Origin: Phycisphaerales bacterium
Lineage (GTDB): Bacteria > Planctomycetota > Phycisphaerae > Phycisphaerales > UBA1924
Assembly (NCBI GenBank): GCA_020853815.1
Contig: JADYYE010000129.1
Span: 1 to 38,629 of the forward strand
Length of the DNA stretch: 38,629 bases
Direction of reading: 5' to 3'
Shown here: positions 1 through 8,262 of the stretch, piece by piece
How the letters are laid out: every line of letters starts with the position of its first letter
How positions within the stretch are numbered: the first letter of the stretch is position 1
Made by a program: the position numbers and the translations under genes
The notes under the pieces: generated by a model
Seen by the model: the letters and a program-made list of their open reading frames with translations, nothing else
Told to the model about the DNA's origin: nothing
Databases searched by the model: none

Positions 1-1
1 C

Positions 2-643
2 GCCGTCCTCGCACGCCTGGGGAACAAGCACGAGCTGGGCATCCACACCGAGATGTTCTCCGACGGCGTGGTCCCGCTCGTCGAGGGCGGCGTGATCACC
101 AACCGCACCAAGGGCGTCCACCCCGGGCGCAGCGTCACCAGCTTCGTGATCGGGAGCAGGCGCCTCTTCGACTTCGTCGCCGAGAACCCGCTCGTCGAGT
201 TCCATCCCGCCGATCGCACCAACGACACCTCGCTCATCCGGCGCAACGACCGCACGGTCGCCATTAACTCCGCGCTCCAGGTCGATCTCACCGGGCAGGT
301 CTGCGCCGACAGCCTCGGGCACAACATCTACTCCGGCATCGGCGGGCAGATGGACTTCATCCGCGGGGCGGCCCTCTCCCGCGGGGGCAAGGCGATCATC
401 GCCCTTCCCTCCACGGCCGCGGGCGGGCGACTCTCCCGCATCGCGACCGAGCTCACGCCCGGCGCGGGCGTCGTCACGACCCGCGGGCACGTCCACTGGA
501 TCGTCACCGAATACGGCGCGGTCGACCTGCACGGGCGATCGCTCCGCGAACGCGGCGAGGCCCTGGTCTCGATCGCGCACCCCGATTTCCGCGCGGAGCT
601 TCGCCGAAGCCTCGCCAGCGTCCGACACTACATCCTCGGTTGA
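2..643 (+). CDS. Acetyl-CoA hydrolase / 4-hydroxybutyrate CoA-transferase family, C-terminal part
   Basis: The reading frame is open from the first bases of the window, so the N-terminal half lies outside. The visible 213 residues are the C-terminal domain of the acetyl-CoA hydrolase/4-hydroxybutyrate CoA-transferase family. Family hallmarks are the stretch SGIGGQMDFIRGA (about residues 112-124 of the visible part) and the TEYGAVDLHGRSLRERGEAL block near the end. Such enzymes move CoA between carboxylates such as acetate, succinate, 4-hydroxybutyrate or propionate through a glutamyl-CoA intermediate in the cytosol. The stop lies 24 bp before the next start, so co-transcription with the SucD-citryl-CoA lyase fusion is likely. 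This hints that the transferase may supply or consume an acyl-CoA used by that enzyme. The exact substrate cannot be told from this part. Confidence 0.85.
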   Translation, partial: AVLARLGNKHELGIHTEMFSDGVVPLVEGGVITNRTKGVHPGRSVTSFVIGSRRLFDFVAENPLVEFHPADRTNDTSLIRRNDRTVAINSALQVDLTGQVCADSLGHNIYSGIGGQMDFIRGAALSRGGKAIIALPSTAAGGRLSRIATELTPGAGVVTTRGHVHWIVTEYGAVDLHGRSLRERGEALVSIAHPDFRAELRRSLASVRHYILG

Positions 644-667
644 ACCGCAGGAGCACTCGAGCCCGCC

Positions 668-2416
668 ATGGCCATCCTCATCGACCAGAACACGCGCGTC
701 ATCGTCCAGGGAATCACCGGACGCGAAGGCCAGGCCCGCACCCGCCTGATGCTGGACTACGGCACGAACGTGATCGGCGGCGTCACGCCCGGCAAGGGCG
801 GCGCCAGCGTGCTCGGGCTCCCCGTCTTCAACTCGTGCAAGGACGCCGCCGCCTCGCTTGGGCCCCTCGATCTCTCCGTGCTCTTTGTTCCCGCGGCCGG
901 GATCAAGGAAGCCGCGCTCGACGCGATCGACGCGGGCGTGAAGCTCCTGGTCCTGGTCGCCGATCGCGTGCCCGTGTGGGACGCGATGGAGATCGCCAAG
1001 GCCGCCGCCGCCAAGGGCGCGAAGTTCGTCGGTCCCAACACGCTCGGCATCGCCAGCCCCGGGCGGGCCGTGGCCGGCATGATCGGCGGACGCGCCGAAT
1101 CCGCCCGCGAGTGGTTCAAGCCACCCCTCCCCGGGGGCACGGGCGTCGGCATCATCTCCCGCTCCGGCGGCATGTCGTCCAGCACCGCCTATTACTGCGG
1201 GCAGGCCGGCGTGCGCATCAGCTCCATCGTTCACATCGGCGGCGACGCCGTGCTCGGGCTTCGCATCCCCGACATCGCCGCGCTCTTCCAGGACGACCCG
1301 CAGACCGACGCGATCGTCGTCTTCGGAGAGATCGGCGGCTCACAGGAAGAAGAACTCGCCGAACTCATCACCAGCGGCAAGGTCACCAAGCCCGTCATCG
1401 CCTACATCGGCGGCAAGGCCGCCACCAGCGGCACACGCTTCAGCCACGCCGGCGCGATCATCGAGGGCAACCGCGGCACGCACGCGGGCAAGGTCGGCGC
1501 GCTGCGCGGCGCGGGTGCAACAGTTGTCGAGGCGTTCGGCGAACTTCCCCAGGCCGTCGCGGGCGTGCTGCGTTCGCACGGTAGCAAGAGCCTGATGACC
1601 GACGCGGAGCGGCGCGCCGTGTGGACCACCGGCGTGACACGGATCGAGCCGAACTCGGTCGCCGTGCGTGGGCACGACATCGCGGGCCTGATGGGGCACA
1701 CGAGCTTTGGCGCGACGGTGTATCTCATCCTTACCGGCAAGCTCCCCGACGAAAAGGTCGGGCGGCTCATGGACGCGATCCTTGTCAGCAGCATCGACCA
1801 CGGCGCCACGCCGCCCAGCTGCCTCGCCGCACGCACGGTCGCCAGCACCGGCGCCTCGCTCTCGGCGAGCGTCGCCGCGGGCATCATGTCGATCAATCGC
1901 CACCACGGCGGCGCGATCGAGGATGCGGCGCGATACCTCGGCACCCTGCTCGCCAAGGCCAAATCCCTCACCACCAGCGCCGCCGCCAACTCCGCCGACT
2001 TCGCGTCGGCGCTCGAAGCGATCGCGACCGAAGAGGTCACCCGCATCAAGTCGAGCGGCGATCGCATCAGCGGGTTCGGGCATCGCATCCACACCAAGGA
2101 CCCGCGCACGGCGCGGCTCTTTGAGCTCGCCGCCGTCGCCGGGCTGTCGGATCGCGGGCCCACGCACATGGCCGCCGCCCGCGCCGTGGAGCGTGCCTTC
2201 GCCGCGATCGGCCGTCCGCTCCCCATCAACGTCGACGGCGCGCTGGGCGCGATCCTCGCCGACCTTGGCATGGACCCGCGCGTGTTCAACGGGCTCTTCA
2301 TGATCGCGCGAACGCCCGGTCTGGTCGCCCACGTCGTCGAAGAACAGACCCGCGAGAAGCCCATGCGCCGCATCGATCCCGTCAACCACGCCTACGACGG
2401 CCCGAGTGGGAAGTGA
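668..2416 (+). CDS. Fused succinyl-CoA synthetase alpha-like / citrate synthase-citryl-CoA lyase protein (AclA-like)
   Basis: 582 residues with two modules. Residues 1-300 match SucD: a CoA-binding domain starting MAILIDQNTRVIVQGITG with GGVTPGKGG near residue 37, and the phosphohistidine loop FSHAGAIIEG with H260. Residues 310-582 match citrate synthase/citryl-CoA lyase, and the three catalytic positions appear present: H413 in HHGGA, H472 in GFGHR and D523 in INVDG, followed by an ARTPGLVAHVVEE helix. The order SucD then citrate synthase is that of the ATP-citrate lyase alpha subunit (bacterial AclA, C-terminal part of animal ACLY). The ATP-grasp SucC/AclB partner is not visible and may lie left of the window. 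The reaction could be cleavage of citrate to acetyl-CoA and oxaloacetate, or the reverse. An AGGAG lies at 649-653. Domain identity is firm; direction and partner are inference. Confidence 0.85.
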   Translation: MAILIDQNTRVIVQGITGREGQARTRLMLDYGTNVIGGVTPGKGGASVLGLPVFNSCKDAAASLGPLDLSVLFVPAAGIKEAALDAIDAGVKLLVLVADRVPVWDAMEIAKAAAAKGAKFVGPNTLGIASPGRAVAGMIGGRAESAREWFKPPLPGGTGVGIISRSGGMSSSTAYYCGQAGVRISSIVHIGGDAVLGLRIPDIAALFQDDPQTDAIVVFGEIGGSQEEELAELITSGKVTKPVIAYIGGKAATSGTRFSHAGAIIEGNRGTHAGKVGALRGAGATVVEAFGELPQAVAGVLRSHGSKSLMTDAERRAVWTTGVTRIEPNSVAVRGHDIAGLMGHTSFGATVYLILTGKLPDEKVGRLMDAILVSSIDHGATPPSCLAARTVASTGASLSASVAAGIMSINRHHGGAIEDAARYLGTLLAKAKSLTTSAAANSADFASALEAIATEEVTRIKSSGDRISGFGHRIHTKDPRTARLFELAAVAGLSDRGPTHMAAARAVERAFAAIGRPLPINVDGALGAILADLGMDPRVFNGLFMIARTPGLVAHVVEEQTREKPMRRIDPVNHAYDGPSGK

Positions 2417-2477
2417 GGCCAGCCTGACCACCGCCTTCCCGCCAACTCGAATCCCCAAATCGCTGCGGGCGCGTCAC

Positions 2478-2825
2478 ATGCTCGACCAGCCGCCCGCGAT
2501 ACGGAGAATCGTCGAATCGCTCCGGGCGACGGTCCTCGCCGCGGCGCCACAGGCCGCCGAGGCCTTCAAGTTCCGAGTCCTCTGTTATTTCCACGACGAC
2601 GCCTATTTCGGCGCCATCGGCGGGAACATCTGCATGATCGAGATCAAGCAGGGCGGCGTGTTCCTGTCGTTCATCCACGGCTCGCTCCTGCCCGACCCGC
2701 GCGGGCTCCTCCTCGGCAAGGGCAAGTTCAAGCGTTTCGCCCGCGTGCCCGATGAAGCGACCGCCAAGAGCCGCGCGATCAAAGGCCTCGTTCGCGCGGC
2801 CGCCACACTCAGACCCTGGGACTGA
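2478..2825 (+). CDS. DUF1801-like small protein
   Basis: 115 residues from the ATG chosen here. An upstream in-frame GTG at 2406 overlaps the previous gene and would add 24 residues with no similarity to the fold. The pattern resembles the DUF1801/YdhG-like fold: an amphipathic N-terminal helix (QPPAIRRIVESLRATVLAA), then AAEAFKFRVLCYF, GNICMIEIKQGGVFLSFIHG, and a C-terminal basic helix after a DEATAKSRAIKGL segment. Members are small cytosolic proteins of mostly unknown role; some are described as iron-chaperone-like. No catalytic residues can be named. It sits between the citryl-CoA lyase fusion and the HD protein on the same strand, but no clear ribosome site precedes the ATG, so the start is uncertain. 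Confidence 0.6.
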   Translation: MLDQPPAIRRIVESLRATVLAAAPQAAEAFKFRVLCYFHDDAYFGAIGGNICMIEIKQGGVFLSFIHGSLLPDPRGLLLGKGKFKRFARVPDEATAKSRAIKGLVRAAATLRPWD

Positions 2826-2877
2826 ATCGAAGACAACGCGTGTCGACCACTCATCGACACCCGACGGAGAAAACACC

Positions 2878-3471
2878 ATGGCGTATTCAACCAAACAGAT
2901 CGCGGAACTCTTCCCCAACATCATGGACATCACGGACGCCGCCCTCCGCGACAAGGTCGCCGCGGTGTGGAACGAGTCCCTTACCTCGGGCTGCGGCGGA
3001 AAGGGCTGGACCTTCGACGAGATCCGCGCGATCCCCTTCACGCTCCTGGCCGGGCCGATCGACCTGCGATTCGTTGAGCACCTGAACTCCTGCTGCAAAC
3101 AGTGCATCGCGATCGCGCGCGTGCTGGGCGAGGTGTTCGGCCCGCGCGTGCCCGTCCATCTCGACCACCTCATCGCGGGCTCGCTCCTGGCCGACGTCGG
3201 CAAGATGCTCGAGTTCGACAAGGACGCCGCGGGAAAGGTCATCAAGGGGCACTTCGGCGACATGCTCCGCCACCCCTTCAGCGGCGTGGCGCTCTGCTAC
3301 AAGCACGGGATTCCCGCGGAGGTCATGCACATCGTCGCGACCCACAGCCACGAGGGCGACAAGGTCGAGCGCACCATCGAGAGCTGGATCTTCCACCACG
3401 CCGACTTCATCGATTTCGACATCGCCAAGGTGCTGGGCAAGAAGGCGCTGGCCGCACGAAAAGAAAGCTAA
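2878..3471 (+). CDS. HD-domain protein with a degenerate HD doublet
   Basis: 197 residues. The start is set by GGAGA at 2866-2870, 7 bp before the ATG. The central part has the layout of HD phosphohydrolases: a first ligand-like H68 in VEHLNSCCKQC, then LLADVGK where most members have LLHDIGK, then H132 in MLRHPFSG, a His cluster in VATHSHEGD (H154 to H158) and an acidic HHADFIDFD segment near residue 175. Thus the His of the His-Asp doublet is Ala105 while Asp106 is kept. This may abolish or alter metal binding, so a binding or regulatory role is as likely as hydrolysis. It precedes the saccharopine dehydrogenase-like and tryptophanase genes on the same strand. The substrate is unknown. Confidence 0.7.
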   Translation: MAYSTKQIAELFPNIMDITDAALRDKVAAVWNESLTSGCGGKGWTFDEIRAIPFTLLAGPIDLRFVEHLNSCCKQCIAIARVLGEVFGPRVPVHLDHLIAGSLLADVGKMLEFDKDAAGKVIKGHFGDMLRHPFSGVALCYKHGIPAEVMHIVATHSHEGDKVERTIESWIFHHADFIDFDIAKVLGKKALAARKES

Positions 3472-3582
3472 CTAAAGAGCGGAGGGAAACGCGCGCTCCG
3501 CGCTCGCGTGCGGGAACGCTACGATCCCGCCCCAAACCTACGGGAACACACCAAGAACATCAGGAATTGAGCGGAGGTCAAC

Positions 3583-4785
3583 ATGAAGCGCGTACTTGTC
3601 CTTGGCGGCGGCAAAGTCGGAAAATCGGTCGCGGAACTTCTCCTGGCGTGCGGCGAGGGCGCGTATTCCATCGTGATCGCCGACCGCGACGCGGGCAACC
3701 TCAAGGAAACCGAGGCCAACCTCGCGCGTCTCAAGACCCTGGTCCCGCACAAGATCGAGTTCGCCACCAAGCAGGTCGACGCGACCAACCGCGCCGCCGT
3801 GCGCGAGCTGCTCAAGGGCATGGACTACCTGATCTGCATGTTGCCCTTCGACCTCGTCGCCGGCATCGCCGAGGACGCCGCCGCCCTGGGCGTTCACTAC
3901 TTCGACGTCACCGAGGACGTCGAGACCACCGACCGCGTCCGCGCCATCGCCGACGGAGCCAAGGTCGCGCTGGTCCCGCAGTGCGGCCTGGCGCCGGGCT
4001 ACATCGCGATCGCCGCCTACGACGTCGCGCGGAAGTTCAGCGAGATCCACGAGCTCACCCTCCGCGTCGGTGCGCTCCCGCAGTTCCCCACCAACGCCCT
4101 CCACTACAACGTCACCTGGTCCACCGCCGGCGTCGTCAACGAAGACTGCGAGCCCTGCAACGTCATGCTCGACGGCAAGATGGCCCGCCTCCCCGCGCTC
4201 GAAGGTCTCGAAAACTTCAGCTTCGAGGGCGTGGAATACGAAGCCTTCTACACCTCGGGCGGCGTGGGCAGCCTCATCGACACGCTCCAGGACGACAGAA
4301 AGGTCGTCGACGAATCGCGCATCGCCTACAAGACGATCCGCTACCCCGGGCACCGCGACCTCATGAAGTTCCTGCTCCAGGACCTGCGCCTGGGGATCGA
4401 GCACGCCCGCCCCGACGCCAACGGCCGCGTCTTCGACCGCAAGCTCGCGATGGACCTCCTCGACCACGCCATCGCACGCACCGTCCAGGACGTCGTCATC
4501 GTCTTCATCAACTGCATCGGCATCAAGGACGGCTATCGCCAGCAGGTCAACTTCAAGCGCGCCGTCCGCGCCGTCAACATGTTCGGACGCGTGTGGCCCG
4601 CCATCGAGCTCACCACCGCCGCCGGCGTGTGCGCCATGGTCGACCTGCACCGTCGCGGCGTGCTCCCGCAGACCGGCTTCGTCCGCCAGGAGCAGTGCCC
4701 GCTCGACGCGTTCAACAAGACGCCGTTCGGCCGTGCGTACGAATCGCCCGAGTCCCTCGAAGCCTCGATCCAGCGCCAATCATGA
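3583..4785 (+). CDS. Saccharopine dehydrogenase-family NAD(P)-dependent oxidoreductase
   Basis: 400 residues, preceded by GGAGG at 3573-3577, 5 bp from the ATG. The N-terminus MKRVLVLGGGKVGKSVAELL is a Rossmann NAD(P)-binding motif with GxGxxG-like glycines. The following DYLICMLPFDLVAGIAEDA and VHYFDVTEDVE segments, and the QCGLAPGYIAI stretch near residue 130, are typical of the saccharopine dehydrogenase/lysine-ketoglutarate reductase family. Members reduce or oxidise imine-linked amino acids such as saccharopine or carboxyspermidine. The C-terminal half has ASGxG-like features (FYTSGGVGSLIDTL) of the substrate domain. Its stop overlaps the start of the tryptophanase in an ATGA, so the two are translationally coupled and probably act on connected amino-acid substrates. 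Which amino acid is used cannot be read from the sequence. Confidence 0.85.
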   Translation: MKRVLVLGGGKVGKSVAELLLACGEGAYSIVIADRDAGNLKETEANLARLKTLVPHKIEFATKQVDATNRAAVRELLKGMDYLICMLPFDLVAGIAEDAAALGVHYFDVTEDVETTDRVRAIADGAKVALVPQCGLAPGYIAIAAYDVARKFSEIHELTLRVGALPQFPTNALHYNVTWSTAGVVNEDCEPCNVMLDGKMARLPALEGLENFSFEGVEYEAFYTSGGVGSLIDTLQDDRKVVDESRIAYKTIRYPGHRDLMKFLLQDLRLGIEHARPDANGRVFDRKLAMDLLDHAIARTVQDVVIVFINCIGIKDGYRQQVNFKRAVRAVNMFGRVWPAIELTTAAGVCAMVDLHRRGVLPQTGFVRQEQCPLDAFNKTPFGRAYESPESLEASIQRQS

Positions 4786-6134
4786 AAACCATCATCGAGC
4801 CATTCCGCGTCAAGTCGGTCGAGCCCATCCGCATGACCACCGCGGTGCAGCGCGAGGACATCCTCCGCCGCGCCCACTTCAACACCTTCCTCATCCACGC
4901 CCAGGACGTCATCATCGACCTGCTCACCGACTCCGGCACCAGCGCCATGAGCAGCGAGCAATGGGCCGGGATCATGCGCGGCGATGAGTCCTACGCCGGC
5001 AGCCAGTCCTTCTTCCGACTCCAGCACATCCTCCACGAGCTCACCGGCTTTTCGCAGATCCTCCCCACCCACCAGGGACGCGCCAGCGAGCGCATCCTCT
5101 TCGAGCTCGTCGGCGGCAAGGGCAAGGTCATCCCCAACAACGCCCACTTCGACACCACCCGCGCCAACGCCGAGCACTCCGGCGCCGAGGCCGTCGATCT
5201 CGCCATTCCCGAGGCCCACGACCCGCGCAGCCGCCATCCCTTCAAGGGCAACATGGACATCGCGGCCCTGGAACGCCTCATCGACAAGGTCGGGCGCGAT
5301 CGCATCCCGCTCATCATGATCACCGTCACCAACAACACCAGCGGCGGACAGCCCGTCTCGATGCAGAACATCCGCGACGTCCGGCGCATCTGCGACCGCC
5401 TCAACATCCCCCTCTACCTCGACGCCTGCCGCTTCGCCGAAAACGCCTGGTTCATCCGCCAACGCGAGCCCGGATTTGAGAACCACTCCCCGCGCGAGAT
5501 CGCCAAGCAGATGTTCGAGCTCGCCGACGGCGCCACCATCTCCGCCAAGAAGGACGGCCTGGTCAACATCGGCGGCCTGCTCCTCATCCGCGATCACGAC
5601 CTTTTCCGCAAGGCCTGCAACTCCCTCATCCTCACCGAGGGCTACGTCACCTACGGCGGGCTCGCCGGGCGCGACCTCGACGCGATGGCCCAGGGCTTCG
5701 CCGAAGTCGTCGAGCCCGACTACCTCAGCTACCGCGTCCGAAGCGTCGAGTATCTCGGCGAGAAACTCCTCCGCGCCGGCATCCAGATCATCGAGCCGCC
5801 GGGCGGGCACGCGATCTACATCGACGCCCGTCACTTCGCGCCACACATCCCGCGCGAGCACTTCCCGGGCCAGGCCGTCGTCTGCGGCCTGTACCGCACG
5901 GGCGGCATCCGCGCCTGCGAGATCGGCAGCGTGATGTTCGGCCCGAGCCGTCGCCCCGACATGGAGCTCGTGCGCCTCGCGATCCCGCGCCGCGTCTACA
6001 CCCAGAGCCACATCGACTACGTCGCCGAAGCAGCCGCCGCCCTCTTCGCCAAGCGCGATGAACTGCGCGGAATCCGCATCGTCGAAGCGCCCGACGTGCT
6101 CCGGCACTTCACGGCCAAGTTCGAAGAGATGTAG
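4782..6134 (+). CDS. tnaA: Tryptophanase / tyrosine phenol-lyase family beta-eliminating lyase
   Basis: 450 residues, a usual length for this PLP family (about 455-475). Conserved blocks in order: LPTHQGRASERILF (95-108), TNNTSGGQPVSM (183-194), LDACRFAEN (213-221, with D214 and R217), SAKKDGLVNIGG (254-265, where K257 should form the PLP Schiff base), EGYVTYGGLAGRDLDAMA, and GGHAIYIDA. From memory of the family, tyrosine phenol-lyase has Arg in the ERG motif where tryptophanase has Ile in EIG. Here the motif is IRACEIGSVMFG, favouring tryptophanase, which cleaves L-tryptophan to indole, pyruvate and ammonia. The start overlaps the preceding stop (ATGA). No tnaC-like leader peptide or tnaB permease is seen beside it. 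The last 15 bases including the stop are duplicated in tandem just downstream. Confidence 0.88.
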   Translation: MKTIIEPFRVKSVEPIRMTTAVQREDILRRAHFNTFLIHAQDVIIDLLTDSGTSAMSSEQWAGIMRGDESYAGSQSFFRLQHILHELTGFSQILPTHQGRASERILFELVGGKGKVIPNNAHFDTTRANAEHSGAEAVDLAIPEAHDPRSRHPFKGNMDIAALERLIDKVGRDRIPLIMITVTNNTSGGQPVSMQNIRDVRRICDRLNIPLYLDACRFAENAWFIRQREPGFENHSPREIAKQMFELADGATISAKKDGLVNIGGLLLIRDHDLFRKACNSLILTEGYVTYGGLAGRDLDAMAQGFAEVVEPDYLSYRVRSVEYLGEKLLRAGIQIIEPPGGHAIYIDARHFAPHIPREHFPGQAVVCGLYRTGGIRACEIGSVMFGPSRRPDMELVRLAIPRRVYTQSHIDYVAEAAAALFAKRDELRGIRIVEAPDVLRHFTAKFEEM

Positions 6135-6149
6135 TTCGAAGAGATGTAG
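6119..6149 (+). repeat. 15-bp tandem duplication across the tnaA stop codon
   Basis: The unit TTCGAAGAGATGTAG occurs at about 6120-6134, where its TAG is the tryptophanase stop, and again directly after at 6135-6149. It looks like a recent slippage duplication. It does not change the protein because the first copy terminates translation. Confidence 0.9.
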
Positions 6150-6201
6150 CCCGTCCGACACCCAACCTCGCACTCCGCCCTCGCGGCCAGGAACAACCAA
6201 C

Positions 6202-8256
6202 ATGCCGCTCACGCTCGTTGAAAAGCTTGCGACGCGTCACGCCGAGGGCCTGCGCCCGGGCGAAGCCGCGCACAGCGGGGACTTCATCATCATCCGCCCG
6301 CGCCACGTCATGACCCACGACAACACCGGCGCGGTCATCCCGAAGTTCCGCGAGATTTTCAAGAGCGCGGGGCAAACGCCGAAAATCCACGACCCGCACC
6401 AGCCCGTCTTTGCGATCGACCACGACATCCAGAACACCACTCCCGAAAACCTCGGCAAATACGCGAAGATCGAGGCCTTTGCGAGCCAACACGCCGTCGA
6501 CTTCTACCCCGCGGGCACCGGCATCAGCCACCAGGTCATGGTCGAGCAGGGCTACGTCCGCCCCGGCTCCATGGTCGTGGGCAGCGACAGCCACTCCAAT
6601 CTCTACGGCGCGCTCGCGTGCCTCGGCTCGCCCGTGGTGCGCACCGACGCCGCCAGCCTGTGGGCGACCGGCACGACCTGGTGGCAGGTTCCGCCCGTCG
6701 CGCGCGTCGTGCTCAAGGGCTCGCTCCGCCCCGGCGTCGTCGGCAAGGATGTGATCGTCGCGCTCTGCGGCGTCTTCAACAAGGATGAAGTGCTCAATCA
6801 CGCCGTCGAGTTCGCCGGCGAGGGCATCGCCGCCCTCTCGATCGACCAGCGGATGAGCATCGCGAACATGTCGACCGAGTGGGGCGCGCTGGCGGGCGTC
6901 TTCCCGTTCGACGAGCGCCTTCGCGAGTACCTGCTCACGCTCGCCGATTCCTTCGCCGCGCCCAACCGCCCAGGCGTCCGCCGCCCCGGCTCGCGCTCGG
7001 GCTATTCGCTTTCCGAGATCGAGGCTTGGTGGAACAATCGTTCCACTCTTTCCGCCGACGCCGGCGCCAGCTACGCCGCCGAGCTCGAGATCGATCTCTC
7101 TTCGATCGTGCCGCACGTCTCCGGTCCGAACGACGTGAAGACCATGACCTCGCTCCCCGAGATCGAGGCCAGGCACGTCAAGATCAACAAGGCGTGGCTG
7201 ATGTCCTGCGTCAACGGGCGCCTCGAAGACCTCGCCGTCGCCGCGGGCGTCGTCCGCGGCAAGCACGTCGCGCCGGGCGTTGAGTTTTACGTCGCCGCCG
7301 CCAGCGCGGGCATCCAGCGCGACGCGGAGAAGCTCGGGCACTGGCAGGCCCTCATCGACGCCGGCGCGATCGCCCTCCCGCCCGGCTGCGGCACCTGCAT
7401 CGGCCTCGGGCGCGGCACCATCAAGGCCGGCGAGGTCGGCATCAGCGCCACCAACCGAAACTTCGAAGGCCGCATGGGCGACAAGAACGGCCTGGTCTAC
7501 CTCGGCTCGCCCGCCGTCGTCGCCGCCAGCGCCGTCAACGGCTACATCTGCTCGCCAACCAAGTTCACGCCGACCTCGATCGCAAGCAAGATCAAGACCT
7601 CCGCGCCCAATGCGGCCAACTCTGCAACAGGGCCCGCCACCCAATCAGCGGCCCAGCCCGCCGCCCAATCAGCGGCCAACTCGTTCGAGGTCATCACGGG
7701 CTTCCCCGCCGTCGTCCGCGGACGTGCCTGGTTCCTCGACAAGGACAACCTGAACACCGACGGCATCTACGCCGGCAAACACACCTACAACGACTCCATG
7801 ACCAAGGAGCAGATGGCCGCCGTCATCTTCGAGAACTACGACGCCGACTTCCGCGCCAAATCCACACCCGGCGATGTCGTCATCGGTGGGCTCAATTTCG
7901 GCACCGGCTCCAGCCGCGAACAGGCCGCCACCGCCCTCAAGCACTTCGGCATCCCCTGCGTCGTCGCCGCCAGCTTCTCCGAGACCTACAAGCGAAACGC
8001 CTTCAACAACGGCTTCGTTGTCTTCGAGTGCCCGGCGCTCGTCTCCTACATCCGCTCGCTCAAGTCCGCGCCCACCGGCACGCGAACCATCGACGCCGGC
8101 GCGATCGAGATCGACTTCACCAAGGGCACGCTCACGCTCTCGCACGCGGGAACAAGCAAGTCGTTCCCCTTCCTCGCCCTCTCCCGCGTCGCGCAGGAAC
8201 TCGTGGTCGCCGGCGGCGCCGAGGCCGTCGTCGCCAAGCGTCTCACCGGGAAGTAA
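6202..8256 (+). CDS. Aconitase-family hydratase, homoaconitase-like
   Basis: 684 residues. The ATG follows CCAGGAACAACCAAC. The three [4Fe-4S] cysteines are visible: C336 in LMSCVNGRL, and C396 and C399 in PGCGTCIGLG. The substrate loops VGSDSHSNLYG (127-137) and SATNRNFEGRMG (416-427) are present, and the C-terminal swivel domain has NFGTGSSREQAATAL near 565-579. The length and blocks such as VIVALCGVFNKDEVLNHAVE and MSTEWGALAGVFPFD recall fungal-type homoaconitase (Lys4, about 690 residues) more than the roughly 890-residue AcnA or mitochondrial aconitase. The likely reaction is citrate-isocitrate or homocitrate-homoisocitrate isomerisation in the cytosol. The linker near 470-495 is Ala/Gln-rich and encoded by a 24-bp tandem repeat. 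It ends 6 bp from the convergent GNAT gene. Confidence 0.85.
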   Translation: MPLTLVEKLATRHAEGLRPGEAAHSGDFIIIRPRHVMTHDNTGAVIPKFREIFKSAGQTPKIHDPHQPVFAIDHDIQNTTPENLGKYAKIEAFASQHAVDFYPAGTGISHQVMVEQGYVRPGSMVVGSDSHSNLYGALACLGSPVVRTDAASLWATGTTWWQVPPVARVVLKGSLRPGVVGKDVIVALCGVFNKDEVLNHAVEFAGEGIAALSIDQRMSIANMSTEWGALAGVFPFDERLREYLLTLADSFAAPNRPGVRRPGSRSGYSLSEIEAWWNNRSTLSADAGASYAAELEIDLSSIVPHVSGPNDVKTMTSLPEIEARHVKINKAWLMSCVNGRLEDLAVAAGVVRGKHVAPGVEFYVAAASAGIQRDAEKLGHWQALIDAGAIALPPGCGTCIGLGRGTIKAGEVGISATNRNFEGRMGDKNGLVYLGSPAVVAASAVNGYICSPTKFTPTSIASKIKTSAPNAANSATGPATQSAAQPAAQSAANSFEVITGFPAVVRGRAWFLDKDNLNTDGIYAGKHTYNDSMTKEQMAAVIFENYDADFRAKSTPGDVVIGGLNFGTGSSREQAATALKHFGIPCVVAASFSETYKRNAFNNGFVVFECPALVSYIRSLKSAPTGTRTIDAGAIEIDFTKGTLTLSHAGTSKSFPFLALSRVAQELVVAGGAEAVVAKRLTGK
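7641..7677 (+). repeat. 24-bp period duplication in the aconitase interdomain linker
   Basis: The 13-mer CCAATCAGCGGCC occurs at 7641-7653 and 7665-7677, a period of 24 bp that preserves the reading frame. It encodes a repeated Gln-Ser-Ala-Ala unit in the flexible linker between the iron-sulfur core and the swivel domain. Confidence 0.85.
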
Positions 8257-8262
8257 TCGCGA

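Noticed and set aside
2406..2477. Longer N-terminus of the DUF1801-like protein from a GTG
   Set aside because: It overlaps the previous gene and adds residues without family similarity.
3102..4780. Long plus-strand open frame running into the tryptophanase gene
   Set aside because: It is Arg/Pro/His-rich in the part overlapping the saccharopine dehydrogenase gene, typical of a shadow frame; the real start is the ATG at 4782.
4533..6212. 559-codon minus-strand open frame opposite tryptophanase
   Set aside because: Antisense shadow of a strongly conserved gene; composition (Ala/Gly/Asp/Val) follows GC third positions.
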